A stretch of DNA of 5,079 nt from Planctomycetaceae bacterium (GTDB taxonomy: Bacteria > Planctomycetota > Planctomycetia > Pirellulales > Thermoguttaceae): contig WRMR01000374.1 of assembly GCA_009776995.1 (NCBI GenBank), positions 1 to 5,079 of the forward strand. Direction: 5' to 3'. Positions 1 to 5,077 of the stretch are shown here, piece by piece. The notes under the pieces were generated by a model. It worked only from the letters and a program-made list of their open reading frames with translations, searched no databases and was not told the DNA's origin. The position numbers were made by a program, and so were the translations under genes. How positions within the stretch are numbered: the stretch's first letter is position 1; every line of letters begins with the position of its first letter.

Positions 1-377
1 ACTTGATTGGCAAGGAGCCGGAGTGACCATTGGCCAAAGCCTTCCGGTGGTGAACCGCAACGTGTTGCAATGAGTTTTGCTTCTTGCAACCCATCGAGTT
101 TTTTTGGAACAGGTGGCAGACGGCGTTTTTTTCGATCAAGGACAACATCAAAACCTTCGAGGACAAGTTGTTTGCGAATATTGACGATGGCTTGAATACT
201 CAAACCAGTCAGTTCGCGGATTTTTTCGTTAGTCCAATTGGGGCCATTGGCATCAGCCTTGAGCAAAACGATGGCACGCTTGACTTTTTGTGATGTTCCT
301 TTGAGTTTTTTGACAAGGGTTTCAAGGGTTTGGCGTTCCTCGTCGGAAAGCCGAACGATATTTTTTTCCGTGTTCAT
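1..377 (-). CDS. IS630-family transposase, N-terminal part (cut by window edge)
   Basis: The reading frame starts at ATG 375-377 and stays open for 125 codons to the window edge. The translation begins MNTEKNIVRLSDEERQTLE and has the classic IS630 N-terminal layout: a basic helical segment (about residues 10-42, with KVKRAIVLLKAD), a helix-turn-helix of the homeodomain-like type (about 48-71, WTNEKIRELTGLSIQAI), and the family signature before the catalytic domain (PKKLDGLQEAKLIA, then PPEGFGQWSLRLLA at about 110-123). The DDE catalytic domain would follow to the left and is not visible. GGAGGG at 384-389 is six bases from the ATG and supports this start. Two A7 runs (in codons about 83-84 and 92-93) could be slippery, as some IS630 members use frameshifting, but the family similarity continues in the same frame across both, so no shift is indicated here. 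Confidence 0.88.
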   Translation of the reverse strand, partial: MNTEKNIVRLSDEERQTLETLVKKLKGTSQKVKRAIVLLKADANGPNWTNEKIRELTGLSIQAIVNIRKQLVLEGFDVVLDRKKRRLPPVPKKLDGLQEAKLIATRCGSPPEGFGQWSLRLLANQ

Positions 378-416
378 GACAATCCCTCCATGAGTTAGGG
401 TTAAAAAAGCCCAAAC

Positions 417-445
417 AATATAGCAATTATCACGTTTTTAGTCAA
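417..445 (-). promoter_or_regulatory. Sigma70-type promoter of the IS630 transposase
   Basis: On the minus strand TTGACT (440-445) and TATATT (417-422) are separated by exactly 17 bases. Transcription would start near 410, giving a leader of about 33 bases with a GGAGGG ribosome binding site (384-389). The promoter lies inside the element, so each copy carries its own expression signal. A five-codon frame (ATG at 389-391, reading MEGLS) ends in a TGA that overlaps the transposase ATG as ATGA. It contains the ribosome binding site itself and is probably fortuitous. Confidence 0.7.
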
Positions 446-474
446 CTTCAACTTTTAGCCTGGACACAGCACTA

Positions 475-713
475 GCCACTCATTTGTCATGCAAAAAACG
501 CGGAATTCGTACCAAAAATGATGTCTGCGGATGGAACGTTTCACCAATCTGATGCAACGTTATCACCGTTTGATGAAAAAATCCGCCCCAATTCATTACG
601 ACAGGTGCGATCCAGCCGGAAAAATCGGCAAATTTGGCAACTTTTCGCAAAAAAACCGGAGATACTGTGTCAATATTCAGGTGAAATTCCGCGAAACCGG
701 GCAAACATGGCAA
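475..713. other. Spacer with no convincing gene
   Basis: Between the IS tip and the hairpin beyond it there is no clear gene. A plus-strand frame at 531-725 (64 codons, starting MERFTNLMQRYHRLMKK) and a minus-strand frame at 480-713 (77 codons) both cover it. Neither has a good ribosome binding site, a recognisable family or a promoter. The plus frame starts with an imperfect 21-bp (7-codon) repeat at 530-550 and 551-571, giving ERFTNLM then QRYHRLM. The region is locally A+T-rich compared with the flanking gene and could be a dispersed repeat or gene remnant. Confidence 0.45.
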
Positions 714-747
714 AGTTCAGAGTGAAAAACACTTTGCACTCTGAACT
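714..747 (-). terminator. Perfect 11-bp inverted repeat, possible terminator of the secreted-protein gene
   Basis: AGTTCAGAGTG (714-724) and CACTCTGAACT (737-747) are perfect reverse complements around a 12-base loop. Read leftward it comes 22 bases after the stop codon of the gene at 770-1945, the right place for a terminator. Only a short T-run (TTT, then GCC) follows it in that direction, so a classical intrinsic terminator is not fully supported. It could instead be a 3'-end stabilising stem. The right arm overlaps the first two units of the adjoining heptamer repeat. Confidence 0.45.
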
Positions 748-770
748 CTGCTCTCTGCTCTCTGCTCTCT
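736..770. repeat. Five-unit heptanucleotide tandem repeat abutting a stop codon
   Basis: Five units in strict 7-base phase: GCACTCT, GAACTCT, then GCTCTCT three times. The last base of the array (770) is also the last base of the TAA stop codon of the minus-strand gene (770-772). The first two units differ from the consensus, as expected for an ageing array. Confidence 0.85.
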
Positions 771-1945
771 TATTTGTTGATCTCGGCAATGCCCTTTTTG
801 AAGCCGTCTTTGAGCATGTCGAGGAAGGCTTCGTTCGACCAGTTGATCGTCGCGGTCAGGTTGGTGCCGTCGCGGACGATTTCGGTGTCCAGCACAAAGT
901 TGATCAGCTTTTTCGCGTCGGCGTCAACAGTTGCCGAACCCGCCATGAACCGCAGAAAGGCTTTGCCGCCGTTGGCCAGGTCTTTCAGCCCTTCGGCGGC
1001 GTCTTCGTTGGTCAGAGCCAGCCGGATAACCGTGCCGGTCTTGCCGTCGATGTCGCGCGTGATCATGCTGAAACTGTTGACCTGCTCAAGGATACGGATG
1101 AAATCGTTGTCGCCGGGGTTGGCCGTGCCGGCGTCGATTTTCTTTTGGGTTTCGGCCAACAGGACGTCAAAAACCCCCTTGCCGAGGCGAATCGTTTCAA
1201 ACGGTGCATTGTCGCTGAACAGGAACTGGCGGAAGCGTTCGTTTTGCATCTGCGTCAGCTTTTGCTCGACCATTTCGCGGCTGAGGCTGAGGACGGTGAC
1301 GTAATCGCTCCGGCCTTCGAGTCTCTGGCCGCCGACAAAGAGCTTGACGTCGGTTTGCCCCGGCACACTGAAACTGACGAGGAAGTCGCTTTCCATGGCC
1401 TTGATCATGTCCATCGTGATAAAAGGCGGGATGAAATCAACAATGCCGCCGAGTTCCGCGGGGGGAAACTTTGTCACGACGGTCAGACGGACGTACTTGC
1501 CCACATCGGGATTATTCTGGCCCGGCTTGACGGCACCTGCATCGTAGGCTTTTTTGGCAAAGGCTTCGAGTTGCACCAATTCAAATTCGGTGAACAGCAG
1601 CTCGATGACGTCCTTTGAAGAAATCTCGGTTTTGCCTTTGGCGTCACGGACTTTGTCGAGAAAATAATCGGCCACAGGTGCGGGGAAGGCCGACTGATTG
1701 CTCACCTTGACGTATTCCGCGTCGATTCGGGCGGTCAGGGCGTTGAAAAACTCCTGAAATTCGGGCATGGCCAGAATTTTTTCCATGCAGTCGCTCTGCA
1801 CGGAGCGGGCAAGTGCCGCCGAGTAGGAAATGTCGGGAAAATCGCCGCGCGGCTGGTTGCCGCCGGGCTGGGCAAAAACGGTGGTTGCGGCCAGCAGAAA
1901 ACAAGCCACAAGGCTGAAAATTCGGGAAAACCGGGTGTGTTTCAT
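770..1945 (-). CDS. Exported protein of unknown function
   Basis: This 391-residue protein has no family I recognise. ATG 1943-1945 is chosen over longer in-frame starts because AGGAG (1951-1955) lies five bases upstream and because the product then opens with a clean signal peptide: MKHTR, a hydrophobic stretch (about residues 9-24), and a likely signal peptidase I site after VFA25 before QPGG. C15 sits in an LVAC context that resembles a lipobox, but the long hydrophobic run after it argues against a lipoprotein. The mature part is soluble-looking, alternating acidic helical segments (for example MPEFQEFFNALTARIDAEY) with beta-like stretches, and has no further membrane segment, no catalytic motif and no cysteine-rich region. 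It ends in a helix FLDMLKDGFKKGIAEINK. It is preceded by its own promoter and has no operon partner in the window. A periplasmic or surface structural or binding role is possible but unproven. Confidence 0.85.
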   Translation of the reverse strand: MKHTRFSRIFSLVACFLLAATTVFAQPGGNQPRGDFPDISYSAALARSVQSDCMEKILAMPEFQEFFNALTARIDAEYVKVSNQSAFPAPVADYFLDKVRDAKGKTEISSKDVIELLFTEFELVQLEAFAKKAYDAGAVKPGQNNPDVGKYVRLTVVTKFPPAELGGIVDFIPPFITMDMIKAMESDFLVSFSVPGQTDVKLFVGGQRLEGRSDYVTVLSLSREMVEQKLTQMQNERFRQFLFSDNAPFETIRLGKGVFDVLLAETQKKIDAGTANPGDNDFIRILEQVNSFSMITRDIDGKTGTVIRLALTNEDAAEGLKDLANGGKAFLRFMAGSATVDADAKKLINFVLDTEIVRDGTNLTATINWSNEAFLDMLKDGFKKGIAEINK

Positions 1946-2028
1946 GGAAACTCCTGTCATGGTTTGGGGTGAAAAGCAAAACCGGCGCGTTATGCCGGAT
2001 GTTCTGTATGCGCAAGGCATATTCAGGT

Positions 2029-2057
2029 AAATTACAAAAATTTTTATCCATTGTCAA
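2029..2057 (-). promoter_or_regulatory. Promoter of the exported-protein gene
   Basis: On the minus strand a perfect TTGACA (2052-2057) and TAATTT (2029-2034) are separated by 17 bases. The start point would be near 2022, giving a leader of about 77 bases. The leader would begin with an inverted repeat, TATGCC (2016-2021) and GGCATA (1991-1996), which could form a 5'-terminal stem; such stems can stabilise mRNA. The -10 match is moderate. Confidence 0.6.
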
Positions 2058-2066
2058 GAGAGAAAA

Positions 2067-2112
2067 GGCTTCAGGAAATTTTTGAAGCCGTAAACCCGAA
2101 GTCGGAAGCCTG
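2067..2112. repeat. Palindrome and heptamer-repeat fragment between divergent promoters
   Basis: GGCTTCA (2067-2073) and TGAAGCC (2083-2089) form a perfect 7-bp inverted repeat with a 9-base spacer; two G-T and two A-T pairs could extend it inward. From 2092 to 2112 the sequence matches the reverse complement of 5004-5024, in the array upstream of rnr, at 20 of 21 positions. The heptamer TGAAGCC is also the unit of the array at 5050-5077. The element lies just upstream of both divergent promoters, so it could act as an operator, but it may simply be a dispersed repeat. Confidence 0.7.
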
Positions 2113-2121
2113 TGCTATAAT
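2113..2121 (+). promoter_or_regulatory. Extended -10 promoter of the small ACT-like gene
   Basis: TGCTATAAT combines a perfect TATAAT (2116-2121) with the upstream TG of an extended -10 element. No -35 hexamer is seen at a suitable distance, which fits an extended -10 promoter or one needing an activator. Transcription would start near 2128, leaving a leader of about 46 bases. The heptamer-repeat fragment occupies the place of the -35 region. Confidence 0.55.
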
Positions 2122-2173
2122 TGTGTGATTGCAAAATTCTAAAATTGAAACCCTCTCAAAAAGGAGTTGAAAC

Positions 2174-2440
2174 ATGGCCGAATCACATTTGATTCTTGGC
2201 GTTCACGTCCCCAGTTTTGCGAAAAATTCGGGCGAAATTCAAAAAGTTTTCACGGAATACGGCTGTAGCATTCGTACACGGCTCGGACTGCACGATGTTG
2301 CCGAGGGCGTGTGTTCGCCACAAGGTTTGATTCTCGTCGAGTTTATCGGCGGTGAAGCCCAGGCCGACGAAATGATCGGAAAACTCAAGCAAGCCAACCC
2401 GGATGTCGAGATCAAGAAGATGGTCTTCGGGAAACCGTAG
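2174..2440 (+). CDS. Small TM1266-like / ACT-type ferredoxin-fold protein
   Basis: The product has 88 residues. The start is firm: AAGGAG (2161-2166) lies seven bases before ATG. The sequence fits a beta-alpha-beta-beta-alpha-beta fold: strand LILGVHV (6-12), helix SGEIQKVFTEYG (19-30), strand SIRTRLGLHD (32-41), strand GLILVEFIG (51-59), helix AQADEMIGKLKQ (62-73), strand VEIKKMVF (78-85). The YGxxIxxRLGLH segment followed by a second strand rich in aliphatics resembles the TM1266-like family, related to NikR C-terminal and ACT domains and known near iron-only hydrogenase maturation genes. No hydrogenase gene is in this window. Proteins of this fold usually bind small ligands or act as regulatory subunits, but no ligand can be deduced here. 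It stands alone between a divergent and a convergent neighbour. The gene is quite certain; the family assignment is moderately so. Confidence 0.85.
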   Translation: MAESHLILGVHVPSFAKNSGEIQKVFTEYGCSIRTRLGLHDVAEGVCSPQGLILVEFIGGEAQADEMIGKLKQANPDVEIKKMVFGKP

Positions 2441-2447
2441 TGATTTC

Positions 2448-2473
2448 ACGCAAAGCCGCAGGAGACGCAGAGG
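2448..2473. repeat. Degenerate ACGCARAG-type tandem repeat
   Basis: ACGCAAAGC, CGCAGGAG and ACGCAGAGG follow one another as imperfect 8-9-base units, starting seven bases after the stop codon of the small gene. Similar intergenic sequences of the ACGCAAAGACGCAGAG type are known in several bacterial phyla and are often mis-translated as short arginine- and leucine-rich ORFs. Confidence 0.55.
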
Positions 2474-2510
2474 AACATTAAAATGACTCCGCGAAAGCGT
2501 CGCCGGACTC

Positions 2511-2553
2511 CATGTCAAACAGGCAATTGACATGATAACCTCCTTGCAGGTTA
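2511..2553. repeat. Two adjacent perfect hairpins
   Basis: CATGTCAA (2511-2518) pairs perfectly with TTGACATG (2527-2534) over an 8-base loop. One base later TAACCT (2536-2541) pairs perfectly with AGGTTA (2548-2553) over a 6-base loop. On the minus strand the second hairpin presents AAGGAGG (2539-2545), five bases before an ATG (2531-2533) that lies inside the first hairpin. On the plus strand the same segment reads CCTCCTT, the anti-Shine-Dalgarno sequence. No T-run follows on either strand, so a terminator is not well supported. Confidence 0.7.
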
Positions 2554-2604
2554 CGAGTGAAAACAAACTGACTTGGCGATTCCGAAGGGACACGAAGTTT
2601 TTTT

Positions 2605-2686
2605 AACGCGAAACACGCGAATCTTCGCGAAAGACGCCAAATTTGAAATTTTTCGTGTATTTCACGCTATTTCGCGTGGTTCACGT
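2605..2686. repeat. Long imperfect inverted repeat made of CGCGAAA-type units
   Basis: The arm at 2606-2621 pairs with the arm at 2671-2686 at 14 of 16 positions. The 49-base centre includes AAATTTGAAATTT. The left part also contains a short hairpin, CGCGAA-TC-TTCGCG (2616-2629). Each arm is built from 9-11-base units (ACGCGAAAC; on the other strand ACGCGAAATA, GCGTGAAATA, CACGAAAAAT). The last base of the right arm is part of the rnr stop codon (2686-2688). Lying between convergent genes, it could slow or end transcription from both sides, but neither strand has the expected T-run. Confidence 0.65.
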
Positions 2687-4983
2687 CAAAAAAATGGTTC
2701 ACCCGCACGATTACGGCTCTGATTTTGCGGCTCTGATCGTTTCACTTTTTTCTTGGCCTTCTTCACCGGATTTTTGACAACGGTTTTTGCCGGTGATTTC
2801 TTTTTCGTCGTTTTTTTTACGGTCTTTTTCTTTTTCGACTGGGTTTTCGCATTACTGCGTTTGGTTTTTGACTTGCGAACGCGAATCGGGCGGCCCGTTT
2901 CGTCGAAGTCCTGTTCGTTGTCATCGACGACAACAGGCTTGGACTTCGGTTTTTTGACCGCCGGGGCAAGTCGCACAAACCTGTAGTCGATGCGTCGGGT
3001 GTTCGGGTTGGCATCAACAATTTCAATGACAACGCGGTCGCCGAGCCGGAACGTCGGGCCGCGTGTCCCAATCAGCGAAATCGAATCGGCGTCGTAATAA
3101 TATCGCCCTTCCAGCGACCGGATGCGAACGAGTCCCTCGGCGGGGATTTCCTCGCCCTGCACGAAAAAGCCGTAACGCTCAACGCCGGTCACAACACCGG
3201 TCATTTGCGTGCCGATCTTTGTGGCCAGGTAATTGATCAGCTTGAGCTTGATCAGCTCGCGTTCGGCGGCTTCTGCGGTACGTTCGCATTGTGAGCAATG
3301 TTCACCGAGCAGGAAAAGTGCTCGTGCGTCGTTGCGGGGCTTTTTGCCGAACAGCAGTTGGTCGAGCAATCGATGCACGGTCAAATCGGGATAGCGGCGG
3401 ATCGGCGAGGTAAAATGGCAATAGCAGGAACTTGCCAGCGCGTAATGACCATCTTCGGCGGGCGAATAAACGGCTTTTTGCATCGACCGGAGCAGCGCGT
3501 AATTGATCGCCGCTTCTTCCGGGCGGCCTTTGATGCGTTCGAGCAGGGCTTGAATCTCAAAGCGGCTTTCAAGCAACATGTCAGGCGAAACCGTGCTGAC
3601 GCCAAGTGACTTGACGAATTGCGAAAACTGCTTCATTTTGCGATAACTTGGCATGGCGTGAACGCGCCGCAAGAAGAGCAATCCTTTGCCTTCGAGATAA
3701 CTTGCCACCGCTTCGTTGGCAGCCAGCATGAATTCCTCGATGATCTGATTCGACGGCAGGTGTTCCACCAATTTCGAGCCGCAAACCTTGCCGTCATCGT
3801 CGAGCAACAGTTTGATTTCCGGCATGGTCAGTTCGAGTGCCCCGCGACCCAGACGGCGATTTCGCAAAATCATGGCCAGCTCATACATGTCGCTCAACAG
3901 CCGGAACACGTCGGGCGCAAGTTTTTTGCGGAACGGTTTCGGATCGGCAAGAAATTCGGTCACTTCGTCGTAATTGAGCCGCGCGTCGGAACGGATGGCC
4001 GAGCGTTTCACTTCGACATCGACCGGGATACCGTCTTCGGTCATTTCGATCCAAACCGACTTGGTGAACCGCACTTTGTCCGGCTGCAAACTGGCCAGCG
4101 AGTTTGAGATGACTTCCGGGAGCATCGGGATCACCTTGTCGGGCAGATAAACACTTGTGCCACGTTGTTTTGCTTCGCTGTCGATCGGCAATCCTGCCTG
4201 CACGAAGTGCGCTACATCGGCGATATGCACACCGAGCCGCCAGTGACCGCATTCGAGTTTCGTGAGCGACACCGCATCGTCAAAGTCACGCGCATCGGCA
4301 GGGTCAATGGTCAGCGTCGTTTCGCCGGTTGCGTCATAACGGTCAGGGAGAATCGTGTCATCGAATTGCGCCGCCTGCTCTTGCGCGGCCTTGATGACGT
4401 CACCCGGAAATTCCGTCGGCAGTCCGAACTGGTGAATGATGAGTTGCGTGTCGAGTTCCGGCGTACCGTGTGGACCGAGCACCTCAACGACAACGCCCTC
4501 ACCGTAGCGTGTGTGCGTCGGAAAACGCACCATGTCGATGACGACTTTGTCGCCCGACCGTGCGGGACAGGCGGTCGGGTCCCCAACGTAAATCGGCGTG
4601 CGAAACAGTTTGCCATCGACCTCGACGACCGCAACATTGTCATCGCAATCGTAAGTGCCGACAAAACGCATCGTGTCGCGTTCGAGAATTTCGACGATTT
4701 TTCCGACCGGAGCGTTGAATTCCCCTTCGGCAGAATCGGATCGCCTGCGTTTGGATTCCTTAAAGCGGCGTTTGCCTGAGTCTCGCTTCGGATCGAAGGT
4801 GATCTCGACAACCACTGTATCGCCGGAGGCGACATCACGCGATTGCTCCGCCGGGATAAAAATATCGGCAGGCAACGGCTCATCGCCGTGTGCGTCGAAT
4901 CGCGGTCGCACGAACCCGTTGCCAAATTCCGTCTGCCGGAACGTCCCGACGATGAAATTGTCGAGAGGCAACCTGTCTTTCAC
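2686..4983 (-). CDS. rnr: Ribonuclease R (3'-5' exoribonuclease, RNB family), N-terminal domain apparently missing
   Basis: The product has 765 residues from a GTG start. It degrades structured RNA processively from the 3' end in the cytoplasm, with roles in rRNA and mRNA turnover. Domain order: cold-shock OB fold 1 (about 10-63, GTFRQTEFGNGFVRP), a very basic linker (66-81), cold-shock fold 2 (about 92-168), RNB catalytic domain (about 215-540), S1 domain (about 592-672) and a lysine-rich tail (about 677-765). The Mg-binding signature TIDPADARDFDDA (225-237) supplies D227, D233, D235 and D236. HIADVAHFV (253-261), RGTSVYLPDKVIPMLPE (274-290) and HFTSPIRRYPDL (523-534) are intact, so catalysis should be preserved. 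The first catalytic aspartate lies about 45 residues earlier than in E. coli RNase R, and no winged-helix domain precedes the first OB fold. No Shine-Dalgarno is seen before GTG, unlike the other three genes here. An in-frame TAG at 5077-5079 closes the frame upstream with no ATG between. The heptamer array begins at the base next to the start codon. The true start or an upstream fragment may be displaced. Confidence 0.93.
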   Translation of the reverse strand: MKDRLPLDNFIVGTFRQTEFGNGFVRPRFDAHGDEPLPADIFIPAEQSRDVASGDTVVVEITFDPKRDSGKRRFKESKRRRSDSAEGEFNAPVGKIVEILERDTMRFVGTYDCDDNVAVVEVDGKLFRTPIYVGDPTACPARSGDKVVIDMVRFPTHTRYGEGVVVEVLGPHGTPELDTQLIIHQFGLPTEFPGDVIKAAQEQAAQFDDTILPDRYDATGETTLTIDPADARDFDDAVSLTKLECGHWRLGVHIADVAHFVQAGLPIDSEAKQRGTSVYLPDKVIPMLPEVISNSLASLQPDKVRFTKSVWIEMTEDGIPVDVEVKRSAIRSDARLNYDEVTEFLADPKPFRKKLAPDVFRLLSDMYELAMILRNRRLGRGALELTMPEIKLLLDDDGKVCGSKLVEHLPSNQIIEEFMLAANEAVASYLEGKGLLFLRRVHAMPSYRKMKQFSQFVKSLGVSTVSPDMLLESRFEIQALLERIKGRPEEAAINYALLRSMQKAVYSPAEDGHYALASSCYCHFTSPIRRYPDLTVHRLLDQLLFGKKPRNDARALFLLGEHCSQCERTAEAAERELIKLKLINYLATKIGTQMTGVVTGVERYGFFVQGEEIPAEGLVRIRSLEGRYYYDADSISLIGTRGPTFRLGDRVVIEIVDANPNTRRIDYRFVRLAPAVKKPKSKPVVVDDNEQDFDETGRPIRVRKSKTKRSNAKTQSKKKKTVKKTTKKKSPAKTVVKNPVKKAKKKVKRSEPQNQSRNRAGEPFF

Positions 4984-5032
4984 GGTCTTCGGATTTCGGA
5001 CTTCAGGCTTCGGACTTCGGGTTTCGGGAGAG
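4984..5032. repeat. Heptanucleotide array next to the rnr start
   Basis: Seven consecutive units in strict 7-base phase: GGTCTTC, GGATTTC, GGACTTC, AGGCTTC, GGACTTC, GGGTTTC and a decayed GGGAGAG. The consensus is GGACTTC. The first unit touches the GTG start codon of rnr (4981-4983). The array takes up the place where a ribosome binding site would be, and read in the rnr direction its GAAGNCC units give no good one. Confidence 0.88.
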
Positions 5033-5042
5033 AGTTCTGAAG

Positions 5043-5077
5043 TGGAATCTGAAGCCTGAAGCCTGAAATCTGAAGCC
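5043..5077. repeat. Second heptanucleotide array, opposite orientation
   Basis: Five units in phase: TGGAATC, TGAAGCC, TGAAGCC, TGAAATC and TGAAGCC, preceded by TGAAG (5038-5042) and running to the window edge. The unit is the reverse complement of the GGCTTCA-like units at 4984-5032, so the two arrays face each other. CTTCAGGCTT (5001-5010) and AAGCCTGAAG (5052-5061) pair perfectly, and pairing can extend inward to 5014 and 5048 with one G-T pair. The array may continue beyond the window. Confidence 0.85.

Larger units (their letters stand above)
1..472 (-). mobile_element. IS630-family insertion sequence, one end only
   Basis: The element contains the 5' part of an IS630-type transposase reading leftward, with its own promoter, so the transposase start side faces right. 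The outer tip read inward on the minus strand begins GTGCTGTGTCCAGGCTAAAA and is preceded by TA at 473-474. IS630/Tc1/mariner elements insert at and duplicate TA, so the boundary is placed at 472. This is inference, because the other end lies outside the window and the terminal inverted repeat cannot be compared. There are no frameshifts or stops in the visible part, so this copy may be intact and recent. Confidence 0.75.

Noticed and set aside
83..140. Programmed frameshift at A7 runs in the transposase
   Set aside because: Family-typical residues continue in the same frame after both runs, so no shift is needed in the visible part.
480..713. Minus-strand frame of 77 codons beside the IS
   Set aside because: There is no ribosome binding site, promoter or recognisable domain, and it overlaps another equally weak frame on the other strand. 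It could be part of a dispersed repeat but is not supported as a gene.
518..1618. Long plus-strand open frame of 366 codons
   Set aside because: It lies antisense to the exported-protein gene, which has a signal peptide, ribosome binding site and promoter. The translation has no family resemblance and the start lies in spacer DNA; it reflects codon bias of the true gene.
2183..2593. Minus-strand frame of 136 codons
   Set aside because: It is fully antisense to the small ACT-like gene, and its PLRLLRLCVKSLR part comes from the degenerate intergenic repeat. Only its local start context (2531-2545) is noted as of interest.
3619..4779. Two plus-strand frames (162 and 204 codons) opposite rnr
   Set aside because: Both are antisense to conserved catalytic parts of RNase R and give histidine- and arginine-rich translations typical of shadow frames.
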